Source: Bugula neritina
Taxonomy: Eukaryota; Bryozoa; Gymnolaemata; Cheilostomatida; Bugulidae
Direction: 5' to 3'
DNA length: 64,000 nt
NCBI GenBank assembly: GCA_964035545.1
Contig: OZ037769.1
Coordinates: forward strand, 7,366,429-7,430,428
Below are positions 51,901-63,977 of this stretch, piece after piece; the first letter of the stretch is position 1, and each line of letters begins with the position of its first letter. The position numbers and the translations under genes are program-made. The notes below the pieces were generated by a model, which ran no database searches, was not told the DNA's origin, and was given only the letters and a program-made list of their open reading frames with translations.

Positions 51901-54900
51901 TGTTAGTCATATTGTGTTTTAGTTATTTTTTAAAAGCTTTATTATAGTGAAACAACATTCTAGAAGTAATGCTGTTTGAATGGTAAACTGTGATGTACAA
52001 AAGTCAATCTTTAAGTAGCTGGCATTATGTAACATCTATTTTATGAACAAACCTTTAATTTTGTCTGAAGTCACTAATATATCTGGCGACAGTCTTCTAC
52101 CAAATACTCGGCTACTATCTAACTGAGAGAGTATACCAAACACCAGGTTGTTCTGTTGTGAAGGTGTTTAAGAAGTACCCGCTGTGCAAGGATTATGTGG
52201 ACTGTGTCTACCATCTCCCTGACTACAGTATCTTCACTGCCGGCACAGACAACATGACTGCTGCCGGCAACTCTACAGGGGAGACTACTCCAGAGGCAGC
52301 AACGAAACCCAACACAGCTCTGTTCACCATGTCTATTACTTTGTTCACATTTACTCTAGCGTATTTATTAAAAGGTCTGCGAAACAAGAAAGTGCTGGGC
52401 AGAACTGTAAGTTTGGCGATTCTATTAATTATATATCATTATAAAATATAATATATAAAATAATTATTATATATACAATAATTTTATGGATAATTTCTCA
52501 TTTTGCGACTTTTCATAACTTGTTTTTAATCTTTAGATCAGGCGAGCTTTAGGTGACTTTGGCGTTCCTTTTGCAATACTTGTGATGTGTTTAATAGACT
52601 TCTTTGTTCGAGACAAAGTGGACACGCAGGTAATTACCTAGTCTATATGCAGGTAAATAATAAAACTGTAGTAGACTGTATGACATATAAAACGATCTGT
52701 GTAGGTTAGTGATGTGTTTCTGTAGTAGAAGTCCATCCTGTTGATGAACAGGATATAAGGACCAAAGAGATCGTTTTGTTGGGACTCAACAATTTTATGA
52801 AGTCATAAATTTATCAAATTGAGCCCTTCTTGTTGTGGTTATTATAATCATCACACTTTCAATAAAATATTAAATGTAGGAAACTATTATCAAGAATTAT
52901 TGAGCAAATGCTGAGTTTTTATATTCAAACAGTCTTTTTTCAGCTTTTCCTCAAGTAGCATGTACATATCATAAGGTGACTGTACTTCAAGTCCACTTTA
53001 TATTACAGTATTCTCTTCACTGTTATTACTCATTAATTTGTATTTCTATTTATTGTGTTATATTGTTTTGCAGAAACTAAATGTCCCTGCTGACTTCAGC
53101 GTAACTGATCCAAATAAACGGGGCTGGCTGATTAACCCTCTTGGAACTGAGGCTAAGCCATTTCCTGTTGGTCACATGTTTTCAGCGATTATCCCGGCAT
53201 TATTGGCCTCAATCCTTATATATATGGAGAGTTTAATTGCCGGGTACGTGCTTACTGTTGAGTTTAGTTCTCAGGTAGACACAAATCTAGACCTTAAGTG
53301 TACTTTCAGCAGATTACAATGAACTTACAATTCTATATTAATTGGGAATTAGTCATAAAATAATGATATGTATGTAAATTTAGTAGATTTTTCTTGTGGT
53401 ATTCTTGGAAATAAACTCCTAACTTTGAAATTATTGTGTAGAATAGTATAGAGTTTAGTATAGTTCGTAGTATAGAGTTAGTGTAGTATAATATATAGTA
53501 TAGTAGAGAGTGTAGTGTAGTGTTATAATATAGAGAATAGTTTTGAGTTTTTAAGTTGGAGAAGTTTATATAAATCATTAGTTTGCTTTTCTTGCCACAA
53601 TATATATTGTAGTTGATATAATTTCTATTATTGGTCACATTTTTGCAAGCTGAACAAGCAAATTCGTTTTGTGCATTTACACTAAAACAGTTGACGCTTT
53701 CATACAATTTCCTTGTAACTATTTCAGAGTAATTGTGGACAAGAAAGAGAACAAGTTACGTAAAGGAAGTGGGTTTCACCTGGACATGCTGGTGTTGGGG
53801 TTCATTGCTCTGATAAACGGGTTTCTGGGTGTTCCATTCGTCTGCGCCGCCACTGTCCGCTCTGTGGCGCACACCTCAGCACTTACCATAATGTCCACTA
53901 ACCATGCTCCTGGTGAAAGGCCAAAGCTGGAGAGAATCATAGAACAGAGGCTATCTAATCTGCTCGTACACTTGCTCATCAGTGAGTTCTGGAGAGATTG
54001 CAACTTGTCTTCAGCCTATCTTGTGTTTTCCAATTTAATTGCTTTTAGAGACAATAATAATGTTTTGTTTTTCTGTAATTGAAAGTAGTTTTTGCTATAA
54101 ATATTGTTTTGAAAGTGGTTTCAGTGGCAATGCGTTAATTTTAGTAACAGCTAACAATCCATACATTCCACATAATGTAGCCAGTTTTAATAATATGCCG
54201 GTTATTCTTTTCCATGTCACAAACTTAATTTTAATCATTATGCTTTTCAGTGGCTTCCCTGTTTCTCGGTGCAGTTTTGCAATATATTCCTACGGCGGTA
54301 TTATTTGGTGTCTTCCTTTACATGGGAGTTGCTTCCCTTAGCGGCATACAGCTCTGGCAAAGAATGATATTACTAATCACACCCACCAAACACCACCCTG
54401 TAGACGTGGGATATGTCCGTTACGTGAGTACTGTTATTCGTCTCTTGCAAATAACCTCATTTACTGCTTCTTTATTCTCATGATTATCTAAACAGTATTC
54501 TCTCTCATGTGGATGTTGATATGGTCAGAGTTTTGTTCTAATTGAATCGACATGTTGCACATGATTTGTATACTGCATGTTTCAGGTACGAGTGCGTAAG
54601 ATGCATATATTCACGCTAATACAGATTATTTGTGTCGGAGTTCTGTGGGGCGTGAAGCTCTCTCCTGGAGCCATGGCCTTCCCTTTTGTACTTATTCTAC
54701 TTGTTCCTCTTCGCCTCTTTCTTCTCAAATACATCTTCAGCACACAAGAGCTCAGTGAGGTTTGTATAAACCTTTAACTACATTCACCATTTTCATTCTC
54801 ATAAAGTTATATTTATACTAGAAAATAGGCTAAAATAAATTGCAGTTACTAACGAAAATTGCTTAAAAATAAAAATTTCCTGTATCTGCTTACGTTTGGC

Positions 54901-57205
54901 CTTTATGACCTGGCATGTTTTTTCTGCATATATAGTGAAATTAAACTTTTCATATGCCAGTATTACTCAATGTGCAATTAAAAGTTATCTCCACCATGAC
55001 AGCGTTTCCCGTAACCTAGTTATTGAAAGCTGACTGACTCAACAAGTTCAGAAGTTGTAAAATCTAAACTCTGCTAAAAAAAACTTTCTTTAATCTAAAT
55101 AAATTAAGTAGTAAGACACATGCTAATGTTTCAATAAATAATGTAAAACAATAATAGTAAATGTAGAAAAAATGAACTTAAAATAATTTTATGACGTTTG
55201 TTAAGCAATGTGGCAGTGGCAGGCAGGGTATAAATCCTATTAATCATTTGGGCACTGGCTATCACTACTCTGGTGTATAAGATTGGCATACTACATACTA
55301 AACAAAAGTTGGAACCCCCCCCCCTCCCCATATTGATACAAGTGTCTTCCTAATCTATACAAATTAATAGTTAGAGCACAGACTTGCTAGGCATGTATAT
55401 AATGTATGATGCAATGCCTCAGTTGTATTAGTATTCTATAGTCATTATATAGGTGTTGGTGCTGCATTGTTTTTCTGAGTGCTGTGAGTATTTTTATAGA
55501 AAGTTACAAAATGCTAACTCCTTCAATAAAGCTGACTTTAGTAGCAGGGAAGTTGCTAGTTTAGAGCCTTGCTCTAAACACAGACAAAATTTTATAAACT
55601 CAAATGAGGCAAAAATCTGCTCTTCCTGCAATTGACAGGCTTAGTTAGACGGCTTGTATGCCAGTTAATCTAGACACTTCTTAATTAGACTTGAATAGTG
55701 TCAACTCTCTAGCAACCTGATCAGTCGAAACCCTCGAGTTTCTTTCAATTCAATCAAGCATCCACTGAAGCCAGCAAAGTGATGGCTTATGCAACTGTCA
55801 GCTAAAGCTGGTTTATTACCAAAACTTTTAATATTGCAAATATTTTGTGTCTAAAACTTTTCTGATTGTAAACTAATTGGAGGGAAACTGTTGACAGCAG
55901 CCAGTGATATATAAAGAATATTGCTACATTAATGTTTTCACCTAGCTACCAAGACTGGCTTTGCTACTGTGTTGTTCTGTACACTTCTTCTATATCAGAG
56001 TCATTTTGCAAGAATTGAATTTTGTGAAGTGCCACATTGCATAAATAAACGTAAGCAATTTGCATTTTATTGTATATAATAAAAAATACAGGATGTTGCA
56101 TCTAGCAGTTGTTTCATTGCTATGTGATGATTAGTGTAAATCTAGGCATATATCTAACTGCATGGAGTATTATTGTGATACAAAGTAACAACAAATGTTG
56201 GATTTATGTCCCCACAACACCAATTCACTAGGCCACTATCCGCAACAGTTCCAGACCTACCTTGTATAGCAGTCTCTATGCTTAGAATATAGATATACAT
56301 ATTGTCATTCAGTAGTGCTAGCATATAGTCTGTTGAGGGAGTAGCTGTTTTATCAATATAAAATTATGTTAATTTTATATTCTGTACAAGCCAGCTGCAT
56401 TTTTTATAACTATTTGGTTTTGTTCAAAGCACCAAACTCTGCACAGGTCTCTGATAAATTCAAATTCCAAATAATATAATCACTAGAAAATGCTTTAGGA
56501 CATTGGGTAATACACGCTTAGCAAGCCTATGCTCCAACTGTTAACTTTTATCAGTTAGAAAGACATGACAATAATAGCTGATGTAAGTTGTCTTTCCTTA
56601 CATAGTGTAATTTGACAATTCTATCACTTGCAGGGTGGTGACAGCCAGCACACCATATGATTAAAGAGATTCATAGCGTAGCTGTCACTGCAGCATTTCT
56701 CAGTAACTAGATAATCACAAAATGCTTCCAAGTTTATTCCCCCCTCCCCGCTACAATTTTTCTACCAAATTTATTGAAATGCTAACCATTTAATGTCAAA
56801 GAAATAAAATTCTATAGCAATTTTACATAACCACCATGCTCTGAAACTTTTACTAGTCTGTTTTTTTAGGTCATACTTTCATAGTAGACACAACTCTTAG
56901 TTAAAAATTGAGTAGTTGTGACATGTGCAAAGGGAATATTATTCATATTCTAACAAGCTTCAAGCTTGAAAAATTTTAAAAACATGTAAAATATCTTAAT
57001 TTTTCATTGATTTCAGATGAAATTAATCAGTTTTCCAGATTTGCTGAAGGTATATTTCTTGTATTGATAGACATTTACGTTGAGTATGATATGTATTGAT
57101 GTATTTTATATACCATAGCTGGACAAAGATGATGATTGTAAAGTACTAATAGCTGCTGAAGAAGATGACCTTGACTTCTATGGCACAGCACATATGCCTG
57201 ACTAG
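36989..57205 (+). CDS. SLC4A2: SLC4 anion exchanger (AE2/AE3-like Cl-/HCO3- exchanger)
   Basis: 27 exons join in phase to 4,071 nt (1,356 aa); a 28th, optional 33-nt microexon may add 11 residues. The protein has a long variable N terminus, the band 3 cytoplasmic domain and a multi-span membrane domain. Blocks matching human AE2/AE3 along the length include [112 protein letters not shown] and [18 protein letters not shown]. Bicarbonate cotransporters (SLC4A4-10) differ at several of these blocks, so AE type is preferred. It exchanges chloride for bicarbonate across the plasma membrane and sets intracellular pH. I cannot separate AE1, AE2 and AE3 orthology; the symbol is indicative. Exon coordinates are in the next three entries. 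Confidence 0.93.
37531..37630 (-). mobile_element. Degenerate SINE fragment
   Basis: About 100 bp matching the 3' half of the SINE in reverse orientation (tttatagtcgctatccctgt, aagcaattatgactg), with internal losses and no tRNA head. In anion exchanger intron 1. Confidence 0.75.
38746..38927 (+). repeat. 21-bp minisatellite in anion exchanger intron 2
   Basis: Eight to nine copies of ctgtaacctacctacactat. It lies about 490 bp from the nearest exon, unlike the junction-anchored arrays. Confidence 0.93.
39563..39713. mobile_element. Hairpin MITE, copy 3
   Basis: Left attctataagcagttggagg, right agagctgcttatagaact, arms of about 70 nt around a short G/C-rich centre. Anion exchanger intron 2. 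Confidence 0.85.
39768..39889. mobile_element. Hairpin MITE, degenerate copy 4
   Basis: Partial relative of the same family: ccgagttggttataa at the left and ccccaactcggagctgttta at the right, with a diverged centre. It lies only about 55 bp from copy 3. Confidence 0.6.
42182..42203. repeat. TA-rich microsatellite
   Basis: Short tatatacatatatatatatat run in anion exchanger intron 4. Confidence 0.6.
43436..43816 (+). repeat. 18-bp minisatellite filling most of anion exchanger intron 6
   Basis: About 21 near-perfect copies of gtatactgtagtctgaga. It starts 12 nt after the donor at 43424 and ends 40 nt before exon 7. Each unit contains ctgtag, an acceptor-like hexamer. The long minus-strand frame across it is a repeat artefact. 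Confidence 0.95.
44345..44656. mobile_element. hAT-like MITE, copy 2
   Basis: 312-bp relative of 34320-34644 in anion exchanger intron 8. Ends caggaatgtccaac and ttggacagccctg; 8-bp flanking repeats tattagag (44337-44344) and tattaggg (44657-44664), one mismatch. Internal blocks match copy 1 (aaagtcccaatagtta, ccacatccggccctgg). Confidence 0.9.
46172..46376 (+). repeat. 22-bp AT-rich minisatellite
   Basis: About nine copies of ttatattgatatatcgatta variants in anion exchanger intron 10. No splice motif in the unit and not next to an exon. Confidence 0.9.
47022..47215. mobile_element. Mariner-like MITE, copy 2, intact ends
   Basis: 194 bp with terminal inverted repeats (left cagtgctccctctatatctc, right gagatatgaaaggagcactg) flanked by TA on both sides (47020-47021, 47216-47217), as for Tc1/mariner-type insertions. 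No transposase frame. In anion exchanger intron 10, ending 116 bp before exon 11. Confidence 0.88.
47332..49823 (+). other. SLC4A2: Anion exchanger band 3 cytoplasmic domain, exons 11-17
   Basis: Exons: 47332-47456, 47585-47777, 48118-48328, 48537-48633, 48884-49013, 49284-49468, 49631-49823. Blocks: [120 protein letters not shown]. This soluble domain dimerises and anchors the exchanger to cytoskeletal and regulatory partners in the family. Intron 15 (49014-49283) is almost entirely minisatellite. Confidence 0.92.
49018..49275 (+). repeat. Minisatellite making up anion exchanger intron 15
   Basis: Irregular units of about 12-24 nt, such as tgtgttactacagtcagtatta, fill the intron from 4 nt after the donor (49014) to the last few bases before exon 16 (49284). 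Units carry actacag, an acceptor-like motif. The + strand frame runs through the whole intron, so retention would not create a stop. Confidence 0.9.
55224..55488 (+). repeat. Dispersed 265-bp repeat, copy B
   Basis: Same-orientation partner of 17261-17524, differing at scattered bases, in anion exchanger intron 26 (54760-57118). Confidence 0.85.
57017..57049 (+). other. SLC4A2: Candidate 33-nt cassette exon in the anion exchanger
   Basis: tttcag before and gtatat after bound an 11-codon phase-0 segment ([11 protein letters not shown]) between exon 26 and the last exon. Inclusion or skipping both keep the frame. In vertebrate AEs the membrane domain passes straight to LDxxD, so skipping gives the canonical form. 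Confidence 0.4.
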
Positions 57206-57764
57206 ACACTCCACACTGAATTGCTCCTCGCCACTATGGACTATACTCTATAGAGATTTGCAATTTTAGTAGAAGCATACTATATTTGTTTCATAAATTT
57301 AAAAACATGGTATGTTTGACATGTGCACCAATTTATTGTAGCTAATTGCCTTCCACTATCTGCATTAATTCCATATATTTAAGTAGGATTACTACTAGAA
57401 TACTGGGAAATAATACTTTTATATACTTGGGTTTCTAGTGATTTCTTGTTAATAGTTTCAAGACTCAACTTTCACAAAATATGTAACAGAACGATTTAGA
57501 CAATAGCTGGATCTAGTCATTGTCCATGGCAGATGTTAGACAGAATGATATTATCTATTTTTTCAATATTTTTGTTGCTTTATTAATTTTCCACACTTGT
57601 GGTAATGTTGAACCCTGTGGCATATTGGCATATATATTCCAATCATTAGACAAGCCTATACATTTCATATTGCTCAGACATTTAGTGTTCATTTTTATTA
57701 CTTTGTTGATTTGACAATACAACATATTCTACCTACAGTCTTTTCTTAATGGCAAAAATACAAC
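57206..57764. other. Anion exchanger 3' flank
   Basis: 3' untranslated region and intergenic DNA before the LINE. I see no AATAAA here; the nearest is at about 57820, inside the LINE's 3' end region, so polyadenylation may use a variant hexamer. Confidence 0.45.
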
Positions 57765-59080
57765 ACGTTTGTTTGTTTGTTTTTATTTTGTCGTAGTCGG
57801 GAAAAAATTAATTGAGAAAAAATAAACAAAATGACAGGGCCTATGGCGCAATAGCACTGTAGCTAGTCGAGGCACCGAGCCATGAATGGTTGACAGTTAT
57901 ACAAGATTTTTGTTTAGGTTTTTGGAAAGTTTTTTAGCAACTCAAAGAGTATTATTTTTTTATCTGGAAATTTGCCATTAGGTGGTCTCTCAGGGCTAGT
58001 TTAAAACCAGCCTCCCTCTCCACAGCACGAATAGAACTAGGCAATTTATTCCATAGCGACGAACATTGGAATTCCACTCTTCGTTGACCTGCAGCAGTTG
58101 ATGATGGAGGAGTTTGTAGGCTGAACTCTGAAAATCTTGTGGGATAGTTATGTGTGAGATGTGTTAGTTGAGAATAGTAAAGTTTATGTGAGAGCAGTAT
58201 TAGTTTGAATTTGTGTAGAGTGTGAATAGGCATGATTGAAGAACTAAGAAACAGTGGTTTAGATGCGGAAAGGTGATTCTTTTTATATATAATTCTCAGT
58301 ATTTTCTTTTGTAGTAAATGTAATGGTTCAAGGTAAATGTTTGCTGCATTACCCCACGATTCTAGGCAATATGTTAATTTAGAATTTACAAAAGAGTTAT
58401 ATATTTGTATTAGAATTTTTTTAGGTAGGTGATGGGAACATTTACTTATCAAGCCTACTAAGGGCCTTAGGTTTTGACAAAGTTTGCTGCAATGTTGTTG
58501 CCAAGAAAGATGTGAATCTATTATAATACCTAAGAAGGTGGTTGATTTTACCTCCACTAATTTTTTGTTGAACATTTCTAAGGCAAAGCCATTTAAATCT
58601 TGTTTATTTTGCGCTGTTTTGATTATCATATAGTTTGTTTTACTCATGTTTACAGTTAATTTATTTTTATTGCACCAAGTTTCAATTTTCTTTAATTCAC
58701 AGTTTATGATGCCCATATTGTTTAATAGATTTTTTGATTTAAAGAAGAGGTTCGTATCTCGGCAAATAATATAGGGTCTAAATGCATAGTTACATCTGGA
58801 AGATCATTTATATAAATTAGGAATAGTGTGGGACCAAGTATGGATCCTTGTGGTACTCCACATGTGATATGAATAAAGTCAGAATATGTGTTGTTAATAA
58901 TAGTAGACTGTTGACGATTGGACAGATAATTTTTAATTAGCTTCACACTGTGACTTGAAAAGTGGAGCATTTTTAATTTAGCTAATAAGATTTCATGATT
59001 TATTGTGTCAAAGGCCTTACTAAAATCGAGGAAAATTCCAGCTACAGAATTACCATTGTTCATGGCATGGCATGGGGTAT
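57765..59080 (-). pseudogene. 5'-truncated LINE (CR1/Jockey-like) with frameshift
   Basis: Minus-strand non-LTR retrotransposon remnant. From about 59080 it encodes the RT core ([38 protein letters not shown]) to 58722. A one-base loss at the catalytic FADD box near 58770 shifts the frame, and the rest of RT continues in another frame at 57952-58716 (KLTVNMSKTNYM, TFLGIIIDSHLSWQQH, LWNKLPSSIR). After the stop at 57952 comes a short 3' region ending in a (CAAA)-type tandem tail, seen on + as gtttgtttgtttgt at about 57768-57781. Endonuclease and ORF1 are absent. The copy cannot be active. It lies between the converging anion exchanger and NIM1 genes. Confidence 0.88.
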
Positions 59081-60407
59081 CCAAGATGATGATTTTAAAT
59101 GCAAGTTTGTTAGTTGAATCATGTTCTCATATGATGAATGAAATTGGCTGCGCTTCAATTTTGAAGGTCAAACAAAAACAAAAGTTGCAAAGTGACAAAT
59201 TTAGCCAAACTACAAAAATGGGTATAATTATAGCAACCTCACATTTAGAAGGGTCAATAGAGAGATATATTGAACCATACAAATAATATAAAGCTATTTA
59301 GTGAAACACAAAAGATGTCAACTATTAAAAGATTCATTTCTTGGTACAGTGTCTAGCACAAATTGCACCTAACAACTTGATTTTCACTGATGCGTGTACA
59401 AGTGTCCCCGTGTAAAATTATTTTATGGGACATGTAAAGGCAGAGTTGCTAATTGCAATAGTAACAAATAGAAAACAGTCATTACACATTAAAAACAATT
59501 TTATTAACTAAATATTGAGACTACGAATATAAAAATTTAATAAATTTACAAAAATATTTACAATAAAATGTACATCTAGGTTTGAGCTTTAAAGTATCGG
59601 GTCATGCACATGGGGGAAGAAATCCGAATTTGTCTCGAGGGTGAGTGTCATGTTCACAGGTTATTGGACTAAGCTTTATGGGAATGTTTATAAAGATCAA
59701 TGTTATTGGTTAAAAGAATATTACAATGTTAACAGGACACAAGCCACTGCACAGTCAGGTGACAAAAAAAAGTACAAAACAAAAACTAACAAAACAAAGC
59801 TTTTTTAAAGTTGGTAAAAATCAAATTTTCACAAAGTTATTTAATTACAAATGGTTTAAGTTTGCACTGTTCAAATGAAATTTTCTAAGCATTATATAAG
59901 TTTACTATCATTTTGAATTTCCAAAAGTTGAATCTTTTTCAAAATCAGCTATTATCACCATCTTGTAAGTTGATCGAGTGTGAAATTTTACCACTAAACT
60001 GCTTATTGCTCTGAAAGGAGTATAATGTGTTTGCTTAATTAATTTTTAAGTACCAAGAATAAAATTGCAAACATGTCTTTATGCAAGTTCATGGTAAATG
60101 TGACTAGAAGACTATCTGATTGAGAAATAGAAACTCAAACCTAAGCATCGATAACAACATTTAATCCTGCAGCACCTGTAGAAACTTCTCCAAACACGTC
60201 AGTTACTTTTAAAGAATGTTCATTAGTCAAAATCACATTCAAATGTCATTCGAGATTTTAACTGATTTGCTATCGATATGCAGGAATGAAAACGATGCTT
60301 ATTGCACACAACTGCACATCTGACACTCAGTTCAAGTCAGGTCCACTCAGGCAAGTAATCAAATAACAACGAAATGGCCGACATGCATTTATGCTTTGAA
60401 AGTATAA
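59081..60407 (-). other. NIM1 3' untranslated region and flank
   Basis: No gene seen. tttatt at 59500-59505 reads AATAAA on the minus strand, about 0.9 kb beyond the NIM1 stop, a plausible polyadenylation signal. The rest is AT-rich. Confidence 0.5.
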
Positions 60408-63400
60408 TCATAAGATTGTACACACTTTGGTTTTAATACTTTTCTTTTTGCTAGAATATCCATCGATGGTGCTGGGACTCACAGTTGAAGCACTGGTATC
60501 TCGACTAGAGTGAGTAGTCGAGTCGTCTGCTATGTAGGGATACTTCTGTTTCTGTAGCTTGTGGAGCATTATTCTGTAGATACCTGTGACATTACTTCTC
60601 ACCCCCTTGTCCTTACACTCCTTGATGACTTTACTCGTCACCCCGAGTTCGTTCAAACATTTTATTGTCTGCTGCTCATCAGTGCCGGATGAGTGCAAAG
60701 CATGATGTGCCATCAGTTCAAAGCTATGCAACGGTTTGGGGAATTCTTGGCCCTCTAGCCAATCACTTCGCTCTAAACTATGCAGCGTCAATCTCTCTTT
60801 TGGAGAACGTTTCAATAGATTTCTAATTATAAATTGACAATTGTCTGATACAAATGAAGGTATAGTGAAAGTTCCATCGATGATGCACTTTTTTAGTTTG
60901 CCCACGGTGTCGGCTCTGAAGGGCATGATCCCTGTGACCATGAAGTACAGCAGGATTCCCAGAGCCCAAATATCTACATAACGACCTTCGTAGTGTTCAT
61001 CTTTAAACAACTCAGGAGCCGCATAAGGAGGAGATCCACAATAAGTGCTCAACTGTTCACCAACTTGAGAACATTTAGAGAACCCAAAATCTCCTACTTT
61101 AATCCTTTTACCACTATAGAAGATATTTTCTGCCTTCAAGTCTCTGTGTATGATGTTTCGATCATGCTGTAAAAGTAAAAGTACAAGTATGAAGCATTAG
61201 TTGCAGTCTAATATATTTATTCAGAATTATTGACTAAAGTAAAAAACAGCAATAATTTTACTTAGAGTAACATAATTATTTATAACTAGTTCTGTTTCCT
61301 CAACTATCACAAGTATCTTCAACAGTGATTCTCTTTTCTGAGCCAGTAAATGACAACAAAAGCACATGCTCTTTTAATAGGCTGTGTCTATAGTTCAGCA
61401 GCATATAACCAATCACACTGCACCTACCATGTGACTAACAGCCGAGACAATTTGGCTGAAATTGTTTCTACACTCTGCTTCTTGCAGCTTCCCAAAAGTA
61501 GTAATTTTGGAGAAGAGCTCTCCATTGGGAGCATACTCCAGAACGATGTGGATCTTAGCTAACGTCTCGTGAACCTACCAATAGATGAGAAAGATGGTGA
61601 GATTACATAAAATGATCATGTATACAGGTAATCTGTAACAGGTAAACTCTTTACAGGTTAGTCGTAGTAGGCCTGAATGCCACCAAGATAGAATTAGGTT
61701 CTTGTTTTATTTTTAGTTAATCATGTGAATCAAAGTATCTATAAAGGTTAGTCTTCTATGACCAACTTTTATGATCAACTTTAAACCTTGTTCCTATGTA
61801 TCAAATGTAATTAACTAACAGAATAAATGGCCAACTAACTCATCAAACGAGTGAAAAGCCTGTGGCCTTTTCAATCTTAGCAGCCACTATTTACTACTAC
61901 AATTGATAAAAAACAGAAGCAAGGACAACCATTTACTTCCCTGACTCTTTAAGCTCTGCTAAACTCATATTGAATCAATTGAAACTGACAACAAATATGC
62001 ATATTTTATTTGTTGTTAAAAACTATAGATGAATAAAATGTGAAACTTGCTAATCTGAGAACTAGTAACAACTATTGATTGTTTTTATCAACTGAACAAT
62101 TTGATATAGCCTGTAATTTCATTCAGTTGTATGATGTATTAGTATATGACGTTACACACAATATATTCATACTAACTAATTACTTGGACTAAGCACAAAG
62201 GTTTAGTTTTTTAAGTTTTAGTTATCAATGATGTACTATAGTAAGGCAAGTCTCACTCCGTCACTTCTAATATTGTTTTGTCTTTTTTCCTGTGTAGTTT
62301 TTATGTATATTTTTCTCTACTGTATTTTATCTAAACTCTAAAGGGTCAGTTTTGCTTTACTTTTCTCTCACTTGTTATATCACTTTATTAGACATTGCTA
62401 TAGTATTCAAGGTATGATCTGTTAATATTCTGCTGAATGTTTCATAACAACTGGATTTAACTTCTCAAAGCTTGTGAATAATATTATATATCCAAGCACC
62501 TCAGCTAACAGTCTATTTGCAGAATAAATTACATCACAGAGTATTATATAAATATATAACTCACTAGAAATCCATAAACACTGTTAATATACGCCAAGCT
62601 ACGTTGATATTAAAATCTCATCATTAAAAATCAATACTTTTATATCCCACCAAACATCTAATTTAAGCACACAGACAGCCACTAACAGATATTGAGAGAG
62701 AATATGCTGTTACGAACTACTACAATGGTTTAGCTAGCAGCGTTTCATGGAAGGATCTAATCCCTTGACAAACCTAATAGATAATTCCTCTCTCACCTCA
62801 TAAAGTCTTATTATGTTGGGATGTTTGACATAATCCATACTCTTTATTTCTCTCGAAAGTAATTTCTGTGTCTTTTCATCCATCTTAGTTTTATCCAGTA
62901 TTTTTATAGCCACACGCTCTAAAAATGAGGTGAAATCTAAGGCTATATAGTAGGAAAGTTTAAGTTGTTACAAGGTATATTATAATCATATTATAATAAT
63001 GGTCAGCTATCCCCAGAGGGACCAGTGTACAATGCAGTACAAAGAAACATTGAACTTCCTTTAATGTTTAGTTGAACAAGCAACACACTTCCTACTGAGT
63101 GTAGCATATGCTACAAGGTTCATATTTCATAAAAACTTGTAGCTGGGAAATAAAAATTATCAATTCCCAGCATCTGAAATTATAAATTACTTGTTTGGTT
63201 TAATATTTCAATTATATTTTCTGAAATTACTATTATACTAGTGATTTGTAATTCAAATAAAATATGCTCTGATAGGTCATGCAAATGTTAATCCCAAATT
63301 TTACTCAAGATTATTATGACAGCAAGATGAAAGCTTGGACAGATAAAATAATGATCCAATATTCAGTAACTAACCAAAAGGTCTAACCAACTCTGGAATT

Positions 63401-63977
63401 TTGCTAAATTGTAGTTTGCAACTGTGGAAGGAAGTGGTTAAACTGATCCCTTAGTTACTATCTAATTTATATTTGCTAGAAGATGCTTTAGAGTTTAGTA
63501 GAAAATATAAATTAAAATCTCTAAGAATATATTTACAAAAAAACTTATTGGTTTATACAGCAGCTAACAAAAACCAATACGATCATCTTTTATAAATCAA
63601 CAGCTGAGTAGCTTTTAATAATATCATCAACTTCAAGATAAAAATATGTATTTAAAGTAAAGTCTTTGAACTTAAAACTTCAATTAATTTAAAGGAACTG
63701 AATGGCTACTGCTTACAGCAAGAGAAACAGTGATTATAGTCATCATTATATTATGTACATACATGCTACTAACATTACGGTCCTAGTAAGGAACTTCAAC
63801 ATACTCAAGTCTGAACATTAAAAATCAACAAAACTATTAAGAAAGGATTACCTCTAGTCAGGGAGTTGACCGCCATCTTAACTTGCGAGAAGTTTCCAGT
63901 ACCTAAATCTCCTCGAATACGATAGAACCCAACTCGCTTGTTTAATGTGGCTTCTTTTAGATATCTTTGATCATTGT
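60408..63977 (-). CDS. NIM1K: Serine/threonine kinase NIM1 (AMPK-related), 5' partial
   Basis: Four exons on the minus strand: 63977-63852, 62918-62797, 61574-61428, 61166-60408. They join in phase; the first coding exon(s) lie beyond the window. The kinase domain is complete: [12 protein letters not shown] (Gly loop), RVAIKIL (Lys), LLSREIKSM (Glu of helix C), IHRDLKAEN (catalytic loop), KVGDFGFS (DFG), [15 protein letters not shown] (activation loop with the Thr phosphorylated by LKB1 in AMPK relatives). The match to human NIM1K runs from RVGFYRIRG through [16 protein letters not shown] and [12 protein letters not shown] to the C terminus. Other AMPK relatives lack this last block. It is an LKB1-dependent signalling kinase. 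Introns 62919-63851 and 61575-62796 contain nothing recognised. Confidence 0.93.

Larger units (their letters stand above)
50277..57205 (+). other. SLC4A2: Anion exchanger membrane domain, exons 18-28
   Basis: Exons: 50277-50480, 50760-50908, 51504-51698, 52164-52406, 52537-52629, 53074-53243, 53728-53981, 54251-54423, 54586-54759, optional 57017-57049, 57119-57205 (tag at 57203). Hydrophobic spans alternate with loops as in AE proteins. The loop before RRALGDF has two N-glycosylation sequons (NMT, NST) and two cysteines (CKDYVDC). The Glu equivalent to AE1 Glu681 is present (IYMESLIAG), as is the Lys of KLIKVF; the AE1 Lys851 position appears as Arg (GYVRYV). The short acidic tail ends [10 protein letters not shown], comparable to the DEYNEMPMPV-type AE tail. 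The exon 21 acceptor (ttctgttgtgaag) is weak. Confidence 0.92.

Noticed and set aside
36989-57205. Sodium-bicarbonate cotransporter (SLC4A4-10)
   Set aside because: The membrane domain and tail match AE proteins better ([33 protein letters not shown], acidic MPD ending).
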